Positions 22,395-31,578 of a stretch of DNA of 64,000 nt are shown piece by piece. This stretch comes from VRUE01 sp963728365 (GTDB lineage: Bacteria > Actinomycetota > Thermoleophilia > Solirubrobacterales > 70-9), in assembly GCA_963728365.1 (NCBI GenBank), contig CAVSJI010000001.1, positions 1,488,001 to 1,552,000 of the forward strand. The letters are read 5' to 3'. A program made the position numbers and the translations under genes. The notes beneath the pieces were generated by a model, which made no database searches, was not told the DNA's origin, and was given only the letters and a program-made list of their open reading frames with translations. Every line of letters starts with the position of its first letter. Within the stretch, counting starts at the first letter, position 1.

Positions 22395-23606
22395 ATGGCC
22401 TTCGCCAGCACCGCCCCGCTGCGTCGTGAGATAGAGGCGCGCATCCCCGAGCGTCCGTTCACGGTCGAGTTCTGGGATGGGACGCGACTGCCCGCCGTCG
22501 ATGGCGGCGGGCCCACCTTCTACGTGCGCTCGCCGCGCGCCGCGGCCCATGCGCTGCGGGCGCCCGGCCAGCTCGGGCTCGGCCGCGCCTACGTCAGCGG
22601 CGACATCGACGTCGACGACATGGACGCCGTGATCGAGCTGCTCGACAGCTGGCAGCCGCCGGCGCTCGACGGGGCCGCCAAGCGCCGGCTGCTGTTCGGC
22701 GCCGTGCGCGCGGCCGGAATCCAGCGCCCGCCGCCCCGGCCACAGGCCGAGCTGGTGCTCAGCGGCCGCCGCCACAGCAAGGAGCGCGACGCAAAGGCGG
22801 TGCGCCACCACTACGACGTGTCCAACGAGTTCTTCGCGCTCTTCCTCGACGAGTCGATGACCTACAGCTGCGCTTTCTGGCACGAGGGGGCGGAGATGCT
22901 CGAGCGAGCCCAGGAAGAGAAGCTCGACACCGTCGCCCGTAAGCTGGGCCTGAAGGAGGGCGACCGCGTGCTCGACGTCGGCTGTGGCTGGGGCGCCTTC
23001 CCGTTGCGGGCGGCGACTAAGTACGGCGCCCGCGTGGTCGGCATCACCCTCTCCCCTCCCCAGGCCGAGCTCGCCCGGCAGCGCGCCGAGGACGCCGGGG
23101 TCGGCGACCGGGTCGAGATCCGCGTGATGGATTACCGCGACCTCGCCGCGAGCGGCGAGCGCTTCGACGCGATCGCCTCGATCGGCATGGTCGAGCACGT
23201 CGGCGAGGTGCAGATCGACGAGTACGCCCGCACGCTGGCCGGACTGCTCGAGCCTGACGGACGCCTGCTCAACCACGGCATCGCCCGCCTGCGTCACACC
23301 GATCCCGAGGCCGGGGCCTTCTCCGAGCGCTACGTCTTCCCCGACGGCGAACCGCTGCACCTCTCGCGGGTGCTGCTGGCCCTGGAACGAGCCGGCCTCG
23401 TCACCCGCCACGTCTCCGAGCACGGCGCCGATTACGCCGAGACGCTGCGTCACTGGGCCCGGCGCCTGGACGAGAACCTGGAGGAGGCCGTGCGCCTCGC
23501 GGGCCCCGAGCGAGTCCGCGTCTGGCGCCTCTACCTGCGCGCCGCGCGCAACGGCTTCGAGAACGGCTTCCTCTCCATCTATCAAGCGCGCTGCTCGCTG
23601 GCCTAG
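22395..23606 (+). CDS. cfa: Cyclopropane-fatty-acyl-phospholipid synthase
   Basis: This enzyme adds a methylene group from SAM across the double bond of phospholipid acyl chains. The 403-residue product has the family landmarks VRHHYDVSNEFFALFLDESM, YSCAFW, SAM motif VLDVGCGWGAFPLRAA, GITLSPPQAELARQR, and FDAIASIGMVEHVG. The desaturase next door would supply its unsaturated substrate. The stop codon overlaps the GTG start of a small ArsR-type regulator by one base, so the regulator is co-translated. Confidence 0.93.
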   Translation: MAFASTAPLRREIEARIPERPFTVEFWDGTRLPAVDGGGPTFYVRSPRAAAHALRAPGQLGLGRAYVSGDIDVDDMDAVIELLDSWQPPALDGAAKRRLLFGAVRAAGIQRPPPRPQAELVLSGRRHSKERDAKAVRHHYDVSNEFFALFLDESMTYSCAFWHEGAEMLERAQEEKLDTVARKLGLKEGDRVLDVGCGWGAFPLRAATKYGARVVGITLSPPQAELARQRAEDAGVGDRVEIRVMDYRDLAASGERFDAIASIGMVEHVGEVQIDEYARTLAGLLEPDGRLLNHGIARLRHTDPEAGAFSERYVFPDGEPLHLSRVLLALERAGLVTRHVSEHGADYAETLRHWARRLDENLEEAVRLAGPERVRVWRLYLRAARNGFENGFLSIYQARCSLA

Positions 23607-23890
23607 TGGAAACCGACCCGCAGACCCGCTGGCTGGATGTGATCGCAGACCCAGTGCGGCTGCAGATCCTCCGCACCCTCGTCCAGCTCGACTACGCCAG
23701 CGCCTCCGAGCTGGCCGACCGCAGCCCGGCCAGCTACCAAACCCTGCGCCGGCACCTCGAGGCGCTCGAAGCCGAGAACGTGATCGAGTCGCAGCCGGGG
23801 GTGAGCGATGGGCATACCGCCGGCCGCCCGGCCGTGCGCTTCCGCTTAAGCTCCACCGTGCGCGAGAGCGTCAGCGCGGCTCTCGGCTGA
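23606..23890 (+). CDS. ArsR-type winged-helix regulator (94 aa)
   Basis: A 94-residue winged helix: WLDVIADPVRLQILRTLVQL, recognition helix region SYQTLRRHLEALEAENVIES, and a wing ending RPAVRFRLSS. No metal-binding cysteines are present, so it is not a metal sensor of the classical kind. GTG at 23606 overlaps the cfa stop (TAGTG). Its 3' end overlaps the convergent MMPL gene by 45 bp. Likely a regulator of the lipid genes, by position only. Confidence 0.8.
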   Translation: METDPQTRWLDVIADPVRLQILRTLVQLDYASASELADRSPASYQTLRRHLEALEAENVIESQPGVSDGHTAGRPAVRFRLSSTVRESVSAALG

Positions 23891-26800
23891 CGAGCCACCG
23901 GGCAGGATTCGGTCGAGCCAGCGCGGACACCACCAGCAGCGCTCGCCCAGCCAGATCATCAACGCCGGCACGATGATCAGGCGGACGACGAAGGCGTCGA
24001 TGAAGATCCCGATCACCTGTGCGGCGGCGAAATCGCGAACCGTGATCACCCCGGCCGCCGAGAAGGCGAGGAAGACGACGATCATGATGATCGCGGCGCC
24101 GGTGACGACCGGCCCCGTTCGATCGAGCCCCCTGATCACCGCTTCGCGGGTCGATCCAGTCCGTAGGTATTCCTCCCGGATACGAGCGAAGATGAAGACC
24201 TCGTAGTCGATCGCCAAGCCGAACATGACAATGATGATCGCCGGCAACATCGTCGTGTCGATATATCCAGGCCCGCCGATCACCGAGTTGTCGACGAGCA
24301 GCGACAGGAGCCCGAAGCTGGCGCTCACGGTAATCAGGTTGATGATGGCGGCGAGGATCGGGATGGTGAGCGAGCGCAGCAACGGCACGAGCACGATCAG
24401 GCTGATCAGCGAGAGGACGATCCGCATCAGCGGCGTGTCGCGGCGGAGCTCCTCGTTGACGTCGATGTTTGCCGGAGCGACGCCGCCGACCACCACCTCC
24501 ATACCGGTCTGGCGCGCCAGCCCGGCAGCGTCGCCTTCAATTCGTTCAACCGTCTTCTGAGCCGCCATGGTGTATGGCCGGTCACGAGGAACGATCAGCA
24601 GGCGCGCAGCGGAGCCACCCCGATCAACGTCGATCAGCGAGCCCAGCTGGGCCCGCTGGCCTGAGGGGGTGCCGTCGAGGTTGGCGAGGATGAAATAGGA
24701 GGAGTGGAAGATGCCGGGTGAATTGCGCTGGACCTGCTGCAGCGGGGATCCGCCGCCCTGACGTTGCAGGCCGCGCTCCATGCGCCCCAGGGCGAGCGGC
24801 AGCCGGTCCGATCGCGATGCGCTTTCGCCCAGACCCGAGGAGAGCTGACCAGCTCCCGATTCGAGCAGGCCGAGGCCACCCGAGAGGTGCTTGGCGCCGC
24901 GCGCGAGGCGCAGCATCGCGGGCGAGAGCTGCCGGCCGCTCTGGGAAAGTGCGTCCACACCGTCGGAGACCTCCGTGCTCGCTCGCGCAAGTCGATTGAG
25001 GCCGCGATCGAGGCGCCGTGAGCTGCGGGCGAGCTTGCCCAGCCCCTGGCCCGCCTGTTCTCCGCTGCGATCCAACCGGCCGGCCAGGTAGAGGCCCACG
25101 CCAAACTCACCTTGGGCTCCTTCGATTTCAGCGGCGATCCCCGAGTGAGCGGCATCGGACGCTTCTCCGGCGGACGCATCATCCCCGTCAAGCAGGCGAC
25201 TGGCTTCTTCCACGGCGGCCAGGGCGGCGTCGTATTCCGGGTCGGTCCGGCCGACGCTCATGCGGCGCAGAGCCGCGAGGGCCGCCGCAAGCCGCTCTTC
25301 GGTGCTGCTCAGAGGTTGGCCGACCTCCCCCAGTCGAGCTTCGCCAGAGCGCATCGCGTTCTTGATCAGGCGTGCGCTGCCGCGCAGTTCGCCCATTTCT
25401 TCCTGCGCCCGGCCGAGGCCGTCGCTCAGCCGGGCGACGCCTTCGCTTGCCGTGCCCGTCCCACGCGCCACTTCATCGCTTCCTTCACTGGCGCGGCCGA
25501 GCCCTTGCACCAACTTGCTCGAACCGTTGCTCGCCTGGCCCAGCCCGTCAGCCAAGCCGCCCGCGGCCGCGTTCGTAGCCGCGACGCCGGAGCTGAGTTC
25601 GGCGCCGCCGGCTGCGGCCCTCCGCATCCCGCCGGCACTCGCTTCAGAGCCGTCACGAGCACGCGAGATTCCCGATTGGAGGCTCTTCAACCCCCGTTCC
25701 TGCGCGGCCAACTGCGTTTCGATGTGACCAACCTTGCGGCTCATCTCGGCGATGCGGCTGAGTCCGTTGATCGATGCCACGCCCGGATCGCCTTCGACCT
25801 TGCGCTGAAAAGTCGAGATCGCGTTCAACCGAGAGCTGGAGGTGACCGGACTGCCGTGCCCGCTGACAACGACTTCCGTCGGGGCAGCCCATCCGGGTCC
25901 CAGGGCGCGTTCAAGTTCTTCTTGATGCTGGCGAGCGGGTGTTCCAGAGGGCAGCATCGCAACGCTGCCGACGCCTGATTCGAGATTGAAGGCCAGGGTC
26001 CCCAGGAGGACGAGTCCGACAATGATCGCCGCGACCGCGCCCGGTCTGCTGCCGATGCGTCTCGACCAGCGCAACCGGGCTCGCCCTGGGGTGCCGCGGG
26101 CGGGGAACGACCAGCGCTCGAGGTTGTCTCCAAGGACATTGAGCAGCGACGGGACCACCAACACGGCAAAGACCATGCTCAGCGTGGTGGCGATGATCAG
26201 GGCCACCGCCACGGCCTGGACCAGAACGGTCGACAGCACGACCAGGGCAAGGACCATCGCCAACACCATTGCGCTTGCCGCCGGAACGATCGAGCGAACC
26301 GCGGCCCTTACCGTCGCCTCCACCGCAGCATTGGGATCGCCGCGACGGACGCGCTCTTCGCGAAAGCGGGAGACGACCAACAGCGAGTAGTCCACACCGA
26401 GCGCCAGCCCCATCATCCCGATCAGTCCGATGACCAGGAAGTCGAAGTGAACGGGTCCGTCGAGCAAGGTCACGAAGCCGCGCGTCGCGCCGACGACCCC
26501 ACTCCCGGCGATCAGCGGCACGAATGCCGCCACTACCGAGCGAAAGACAAAGAGAAGCACGAAAAGGAGGATGGGAACCGCGATCAGGTCCCCGATGGCG
26601 GAGGACTTGGCGGCCGTGTCCCGGAGCGAATCGATCAGCGCCGGTGGACCGGAGATGCCGGCCCGCACCGGACTGTGCACGGTCGTGTCGACCCGCTGTT
26701 CGATTGGCGGAAGCAAACCGGAGACTTCGTCGCCGTTGGGGCCGAGGATGCGAACCAGCAGGGCCGCCACGCCCGGGCGGGGACTGAGAGCCACGATCCG

Positions 26801-27139
26801 GGCCGAGTCCCCAACCCAAGGCGACGTTACGAGGGAGTTCGGCATGGTGGAAAGGCGCGCCGACAGCTCGCGACCCTGCCGTTCGACTTCACCGGCAGGT
26901 CCCTGCAAGAGAACCGTCACCCCGTAGTCCGTGCCGAACTTGTGCACGGCGATTTCATGGGCCCGCTTCGTCTGACTCCCGTCGATGAACAGCGCGTGGA
27001 CCCCCAACTGGTGCTCCACGCCCCTGCCGATGAAGGCGAGTGAGCCGACCACGATCAGCCAGCCCGCCACCACCAGGCGGGCGTGCCGGGTGGCCAGCCT
27101 TGCAGCCGTTGAGACCACTGCCCCGTATGCCCTGTTCAC
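23846..27139 (-). CDS. MMPL-family RND transporter with heptad-rich extracytoplasmic insert
   Basis: A 1097-residue RND/MMPL transporter, which uses the proton gradient to move lipids or hydrophobic molecules. N-terminal helix LVVAGWLIVVGSLAFIG, first MMPL helical bundle with FLVIGLIGMMGLALGVDYSL, and a second bundle with GLAIDYEVFIFARIREEYLR, both with the GxxxDY signature. Between them, about residues 450-780, lies a long Gly/Ser/Ala-rich heptad region (GLGQASNGSSKLVQGLGRA and many relatives) like the YhgE/Pip insertions. GTG 27139 shares four bases (GTGA) with the stop of the upstream secreted-protein gene, so translation is coupled. The frame is open for a further 600 bp upstream but that part is inside the neighbouring gene. 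Confidence 0.88.
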   Translation of the reverse strand: MNRAYGAVVSTAARLATRHARLVVAGWLIVVGSLAFIGRGVEHQLGVHALFIDGSQTKRAHEIAVHKFGTDYGVTVLLQGPAGEVERQGRELSARLSTMPNSLVTSPWVGDSARIVALSPRPGVAALLVRILGPNGDEVSGLLPPIEQRVDTTVHSPVRAGISGPPALIDSLRDTAAKSSAIGDLIAVPILLFVLLFVFRSVVAAFVPLIAGSGVVGATRGFVTLLDGPVHFDFLVIGLIGMMGLALGVDYSLLVVSRFREERVRRGDPNAAVEATVRAAVRSIVPAASAMVLAMVLALVVLSTVLVQAVAVALIIATTLSMVFAVLVVPSLLNVLGDNLERWSFPARGTPGRARLRWSRRIGSRPGAVAAIIVGLVLLGTLAFNLESGVGSVAMLPSGTPARQHQEELERALGPGWAAPTEVVVSGHGSPVTSSSRLNAISTFQRKVEGDPGVASINGLSRIAEMSRKVGHIETQLAAQERGLKSLQSGISRARDGSEASAGGMRRAAAGGAELSSGVAATNAAAGGLADGLGQASNGSSKLVQGLGRASEGSDEVARGTGTASEGVARLSDGLGRAQEEMGELRGSARLIKNAMRSGEARLGEVGQPLSSTEERLAAALAALRRMSVGRTDPEYDAALAAVEEASRLLDGDDASAGEASDAAHSGIAAEIEGAQGEFGVGLYLAGRLDRSGEQAGQGLGKLARSSRRLDRGLNRLARASTEVSDGVDALSQSGRQLSPAMLRLARGAKHLSGGLGLLESGAGQLSSGLGESASRSDRLPLALGRMERGLQRQGGGSPLQQVQRNSPGIFHSSYFILANLDGTPSGQRAQLGSLIDVDRGGSAARLLIVPRDRPYTMAAQKTVERIEGDAAGLARQTGMEVVVGGVAPANIDVNEELRRDTPLMRIVLSLISLIVLVPLLRSLTIPILAAIINLITVSASFGLLSLLVDNSVIGGPGYIDTTMLPAIIIVMFGLAIDYEVFIFARIREEYLRTGSTREAVIRGLDRTGPVVTGAAIIMIVVFLAFSAAGVITVRDFAAAQVIGIFIDAFVVRLIIVPALMIWLGERCWWCPRWLDRILPGGSSAESRADALAHGGA

Positions 27140-29700
27140 GACCGTCGCCCCCGGCAACCGCCCCTCGTCGCGATCGGCTCGCGGAAGGACCGGCGGCGTC
27201 CATCCTGCGCCTTGATGACGACCTTCGCGACAAGCCTGGGCTTGGACCGCCGGCAGACGCCCCTGCGCAGCGAGACGACACCCGAGTCGCCGCCGACCAG
27301 CATCGTGAACTTCGACATCGGCATGTCTGGCAACCCTGCGAGGTTGGAGACGTAACGCCCGCCATGAACCCTGACGGCGTGGCTTTGGAAGTCGAGCCGC
27401 AGCCCTCCCCCCGAGAGCGCCACCCACATGTCCGGGAGCCCGTCGCCCTTCGGTTGAGCCATGTAGATCTTGCCACGCATCTGCTGCTTCAGCGATGGCG
27501 TGCGGGCCAGGACGGAGCCTACGCGCGAATCCGCGGGGCAGCTGCCATGAGCGGCGTCGAGCCGGGAGCAGAGCTCGCTCAGCTTGCCGGTGCCAAGCTT
27601 CAATTGGGACGGCAGCACAAGCTTCATCGCGCGCAGGTTGACGCTTCCCCTTCGCTGCTTGCTCGTCACCTTCAGGATCTGGGAATGCCGAGACCCTCGC
27701 GTGGCGACCAGCGCGAGTCGAACATGCGGCCGAAAAGCCAGGTGATGGCACCCTTGCAGACGCAGCGGGCTGCTCGACGTGGCCAGAGCGCCTTCCTGCG
27801 ATTCGAATCTGGCGGTGGCGTTGCCCGGAGAGCAGGAGGTGGGATTGCGCAGGAAGCCGGGACGATTCAGGTTGAGCTCGATGCTCTGAAAGCGAACCTG
27901 CATTCCATTGACACGTTCGGGGAAGCCGCTCGTCGAGACCGTCATCCTGCCGGTGTGCCGGCTCACCGCGAGCGGGGAGCGGCTGAGGATCGTGCCCAGA
28001 TTCAGCGGGCCGATCTTGCCACCGAAGCGAGTCAAGATCGCGAGCGGCGCGCCACCGTACGGCCCTGTGAGGTATACGTCCCCACCGATCTCAGCCGGAC
28101 TCGAGCCCGAGCCGATAGTGGCTGTGGCGCTGCCGATGCGGCTGGCGACCGGGCAGTTGCCGGCGTCGGCCGCCGTGGCCGGACAGGGCGTTGCCGCACC
28201 AAGCCTGGCGCCGACGCCGGCCGGCAGTGCGGTCGCAGACGTGCGCAGGAGCTGTTCGCCGGGGCGGCGACGGATGGTCGTCGAGATCGTGGTTGGAGCT
28301 CCAGCTCGCGGATTCGAGTCAGCGACGACGAACCGCGGCGAAAAGGCGGGTGGGGCACAGCTCGCACCCGCGTTCGCAGCAGAGATCCCCACGGGCGCCG
28401 AGGAGGTGACGTGCGGCCCGCCCCCGTAGGGCACGAACGTCGCGATAGCACTGGTGCGACCACAGCCCAGCGGCGTCGCGAAGAGCGCCCTTGGCCCCCC
28501 GTCGAAATCGAACCCGATTCGTTGAATCGGCACCTGGGGCAGGCCGTCGACCACCGTCGTCATCTGCCCCGTCGCCGAGTCGATCCGCATCGTGCCGGCG
28601 AACTTCAGAGTGACACCTGGTCCCGAAGCAGCGAGGAACGAGCGCAACTGGCCGTCCGCGCCTGCCTCGCCCAGGTAGATCGACCCCCTCAGCGTTTCGC
28701 CGAGCGCGTTGGAGGCGAATTCGGCGCTGCCGATCCTCGCGGACGCCGGACAGCGCGCCGGAGCGTCGCTGTCGATGCCAAGCTGTGCGTCCGTGCAGGT
28801 CACCAGGCCTTCGGCGCCACCGGGCGAAATTGTCATTCCGCGAGGGAATCTGATCGTCGCGCTCTTGGCCTCCGCCGGGACCCGCTCACTGCCTTCCGCT
28901 TCGCCCGGGATCGCCAGGGCGAAGCTCAGCCCTGAGGGCGAATCGGCGGCCGGGTCGCTCAGGGCGAAGCTCAGCTTCGGTTCAAAGCTGAGTTCCTCGC
29001 AGCCGGTCAGCGGCGCGCCCGTGTCGCTGGCGGCGGCACTCCACTGAGCGTCTTCGGCCCAAGTCCGCATCCGGAAGCGAAAGTTCACCGGGCCGCATTC
29101 GGTCGGGGTCGTGAGGAACGACCGGCGAGGGATCGAGGTGCCTTCCTGATGATCGGCTGGAATACCCCAGAGTTCAAATTCCCCCGAGCTGACCGCCCCC
29201 GAGGGGAGTTCGTGCCCAACGATCGTGATCCCAAAATCGTCGGGCCGGATCCGCGCGGTCAGCGGCAAGCTCAGCGAGGATTGCGGGCCAAGCGCGAGGA
29301 TTTCGCCCGGCAGCGGTTCGATCTGGAAGAGCGCGAGATGGACGGTGCTCCCTCCAACTTCGACTCCGATCTGTCCGACCTGGGAGTCCGGCGGACATTC
29401 CGCTTCGCTTTCGTAAACCGACCTCGGGCATTGGGGCACGGCGTGCGAATCGCCTACCAGGCCGGGCGGCAGTTCGATTTCCAGGTCCCGCACGGAGGCG
29501 CCTTCTTCGTTCAGCGCAAAGCCGAAGCGCAGAAGGTCCGGATGGGCGCCCGCGAGGCTCTCAGGGTGGCCTTCGGAGTCGAGCATTTCAACCGTCACGC
29601 TCGGGATGGCCGAATCGGCGGCCACGCGGGTCGCCGGGACGAGACAGAGCAACGAAAGCGCCAGCAGCAACGCCACCGCCCTGCGTACACCAAGAGTCAA
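27136..29700 (-). CDS. Large secreted four-module repeat protein (854 aa)
   Basis: A signal peptide (LLLALSLLCLVPATRVAAD) is followed by about four divergent copies of one module. Each begins with CP-x(3)-S-[RQ]-[IV]-G (CPPDSQVGQ, CPASARIGS, CPVASRIGS, CPADSRVGS), continues with a G-x-[IV]-Y-[LM] strand and a GLP-like turn (DGLPQVPIQR, SGFPERVNG, AGLPDMPMS), and ends near a second cysteine. Paired cysteines suggest one disulphide per module. No enzymatic motif is visible; a surface or cell-wall role is likely. The start is TTG at 29700. Coupling with the MMPL gene suggests joint work at the envelope. Confidence 0.78.
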   Translation of the reverse strand: MTLGVRRAVALLLALSLLCLVPATRVAADSAIPSVTVEMLDSEGHPESLAGAHPDLLRFGFALNEEGASVRDLEIELPPGLVGDSHAVPQCPRSVYESEAECPPDSQVGQIGVEVGGSTVHLALFQIEPLPGEILALGPQSSLSLPLTARIRPDDFGITIVGHELPSGAVSSGEFELWGIPADHQEGTSIPRRSFLTTPTECGPVNFRFRMRTWAEDAQWSAAASDTGAPLTGCEELSFEPKLSFALSDPAADSPSGLSFALAIPGEAEGSERVPAEAKSATIRFPRGMTISPGGAEGLVTCTDAQLGIDSDAPARCPASARIGSAEFASNALGETLRGSIYLGEAGADGQLRSFLAASGPGVTLKFAGTMRIDSATGQMTTVVDGLPQVPIQRIGFDFDGGPRALFATPLGCGRTSAIATFVPYGGGPHVTSSAPVGISAANAGASCAPPAFSPRFVVADSNPRAGAPTTISTTIRRRPGEQLLRTSATALPAGVGARLGAATPCPATAADAGNCPVASRIGSATATIGSGSSPAEIGGDVYLTGPYGGAPLAILTRFGGKIGPLNLGTILSRSPLAVSRHTGRMTVSTSGFPERVNGMQVRFQSIELNLNRPGFLRNPTSCSPGNATARFESQEGALATSSSPLRLQGCHHLAFRPHVRLALVATRGSRHSQILKVTSKQRRGSVNLRAMKLVLPSQLKLGTGKLSELCSRLDAAHGSCPADSRVGSVLARTPSLKQQMRGKIYMAQPKGDGLPDMWVALSGGGLRLDFQSHAVRVHGGRYVSNLAGLPDMPMSKFTMLVGGDSGVVSLRRGVCRRSKPRLVAKVVIKAQDGRRRSFREPIATRGGCRGRRS

Positions 29701-29827
29701 GAGCCTTCCCCGCCGAGCTCGAGCTGTCCGTTTCAGGGCCCTCCAGCTCGAGAGCGACCACGCAGGCTAAGCAGGAGCCAGCGAGCGGGCAAGGGTTTTT
29801 GCCAAAGATGTAAATAATGGTGAGCGG

Positions 29828-30508
29828 CTAGGCCGGGAATCCGCTTGCGACAGACGCAAGCGCGAAATCGGCACCGGCCGCGCGCAGCTGGTCGACCGAG
29901 TAGCTGCCTGTGGCGACGCCGGCGACGGCGATGCCGGCGCCGTGGCCAGCGGCCACGTCGCGGGGAGTGTCGCCGACCGCAAGGCAGGCGCCGTCCGAGA
30001 GGGCCCCGCCGGAGACGATGCCGCCGCGCTGCAGGGCGGCCCTGGTCACCTCGGTGCGGTCAGCGGAGTCCGAGCCGTAGCCGCCGTAGGAGAAGAAGCG
30101 ATTGAGGTGGGCGCGGGCGAGCTTGATGTGGGCGGCGGCCTCGATGTTGCCGGTGACCAGGCCGAGCAGCAGGCCGTCGTCGATCAGGCGCGGCAGCAGC
30201 TCTCCGATGCCGGGCATCACCCGGTAGCCATCGGATTCAGCGACCGCATCGGGAAGGTGCTTGAGGTAGCAGCCGACCGCCCGTGAGCGCTCTTCGGGGG
30301 TGCCCTCGCGGCCGACCACCTCGCGAAAGACGATCTTGACGACCTCAGGGTCGGTCATCCCCGCGTCGGTGTGCTCGGCGACGTTCGCCTCGACCCCGTA
30401 CAGCTCCTCGAAGGCCCGCTGCCAGGCGACGCCGCCGGCGCCGCCGGTGACCAGCAGCGTGCCGTCGATGTCGAAGAGGACGGCGCGGATGGCGTTCGCG
30501 TCACTCAC
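29828..30508 (-). CDS. HAD-superfamily hydrolase, phosphoglycolate phosphatase-like
   Basis: A 226-residue HAD phosphatase: motif I AVLFDIDGTLL (nucleophile Asp), motif II LVTGN, motif III lysine between (HIKLARAH) and motif IV AVGDTPRDVAAG. The cap helices (VAWQRAFEELYGV) match the PGP/beta-PGM type. GTG 30508 is preceded by AAGGAG and overlaps the cydB stop by 8 nt, so it is the last gene of the tkt-tal-pgi-cydAB operon. A role in removing phosphorylated side products of sugar metabolism fits but is inference. Confidence 0.85.
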   Translation of the reverse strand: MSDANAIRAVLFDIDGTLLVTGGAGGVAWQRAFEELYGVEANVAEHTDAGMTDPEVVKIVFREVVGREGTPEERSRAVGCYLKHLPDAVAESDGYRVMPGIGELLPRLIDDGLLLGLVTGNIEAAAHIKLARAHLNRFFSYGGYGSDSADRTEVTRAALQRGGIVSGGALSDGACLAVGDTPRDVAAGHGAGIAVAGVATGSYSVDQLRAAGADFALASVASGFPA

Positions 30509-31520
30509 CGAGCAGCTCCTTCTGCGAGAGCCAGTAGAGGAGGGCAAGCGCGGGCAGGACGAGGACGGCGGCGGCGAGGAAGACGACGATAACGGTGGCG
30601 AGCGTGTCGGGCGGCGCGGCCGACTCGGTGATCTTCAACGAGGTCGGCACCAGGTAGGGGAACTGGGCCACTCCCCAGCCCCAGATCACGGCGATCACCG
30701 CGCCGGCGGCGAGCGGCCGCAGCAGGTGCGAGCGGGGAGGCGTGGCGCGACGCGTGGCGACGAGGAGACTTGCCAGCACGCCGAGCCCGCAGGCAGCCGA
30801 GAGGATCACCAGCGGCAGGCCCTCATGCAGGAGTCGCTGGAAGATGTAGTGGGTTTCGGCGTGCAGCTCGACCAGGCCGAGCGCGGCGGCGATGCCGGCG
30901 ACCGCAGCGGCGGCGAGGGCGCGGCGGGCGAAGTAGCGCTGCATCCCCTCGTCGCCGGAGCGACGCGCGTCGCCGACCAGGAAGACGGCGGCCAGGTAGG
31001 CGCAGCTGGCGACGAAGAGCGCTCCGGTGAGCAGCGGCAGCGGCTGCAGCCAGCTGGAGAAGGCCGGGCCATCGCCTTCGCCGGGCACCTTTCCGGCAGC
31101 CACGGCGCCGGCCACCGTACCCATGAAGAAGGGTGTCAGCAAGGAGGAGATCGCGAAGGTGGCGCCGGCGGCACGGCGTCCGGCGAGCCCCTCGATCGAC
31201 TTGCGGAAGGCGAAGCCCGAGCCCCGCAGGACGATCCCCAGCGCCGCCAGCGCAAGCGGCACGTAGAGCGTCGTCATCACGGCGCTGAAGGCGGGTGGGA
31301 AGGCGGTCCAGAGGACGACGAGGATGAAGATCAGCCAGACGTGGTTGGCCTCCCAGACCGGTGTCAGCGAGCGCTGGATGATCGCCCGAGGCCGCTCCCC
31401 CCGCTCCGCCCCGCCGGCGACCAGGTCCCAGAACCCCCCACCGAAGTCCGCCCCCCCGAACAGCGCGTAAGCGCTAACCCCCGCCCAAAGAATCGCCGCA
31501 CACAGATCGGCCCGCGTCAT
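30501..31520 (-). CDS. cydB: Cytochrome bd quinol oxidase subunit II
   Basis: Subunit II of the high-affinity terminal oxidase that reduces oxygen to water with quinol. The 339-residue product has eight or nine helices and family segments GGADFGGGFWDLVAGG near the start, PVWEANHVWLIFILVVLWTA, and FAFRKSIEGL. It follows cydA after a 58-bp gap holding a 13-bp inverted repeat. No cydX or cydDC genes are present in the window. Confidence 0.94.
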   Translation of the reverse strand: MTRADLCAAILWAGVSAYALFGGADFGGGFWDLVAGGAERGERPRAIIQRSLTPVWEANHVWLIFILVVLWTAFPPAFSAVMTTLYVPLALAALGIVLRGSGFAFRKSIEGLAGRRAAGATFAISSLLTPFFMGTVAGAVAAGKVPGEGDGPAFSSWLQPLPLLTGALFVASCAYLAAVFLVGDARRSGDEGMQRYFARRALAAAAVAGIAAALGLVELHAETHYIFQRLLHEGLPLVILSAACGLGVLASLLVATRRATPPRSHLLRPLAAGAVIAVIWGWGVAQFPYLVPTSLKITESAAPPDTLATVIVVFLAAAVLVLPALALLYWLSQKELLGE

Positions 31521-31528
31521 GCCTCACC

Positions 31529-31577
31529 GCCGACGGGACGATTTCCAACCGTATGAGGACATATTCGTCCCGTCGGC
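31529..31577. repeat. 13-bp inverted repeat between cydA and cydB
   Basis: Perfect arms GCCGACGGGACGA (31529-31541) and TCGTCCCGTCGGC (31565-31577) around a 23-nt loop, directly after the cydA stop. On the minus-strand mRNA it would form a stem just before the cydB start, where it could act as an mRNA stabiliser or attenuator. No T-run follows. Confidence 0.75.
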
Positions 31578-31578
31578 G

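Noticed and set aside
25000..26000. Tandem DNA repeats or a CRISPR-like array in the MMPL gene
   Set aside because: The periodicity is at the protein level (seven-residue heptads with divergent codons); there are no identical DNA repeats with regular spacers.
27140..27751. N-terminal extension of the MMPL protein
   Set aside because: The extra 200 residues lie inside the secreted-protein gene and are low complexity; GTG 27139 with a four-base overlap explains the start.
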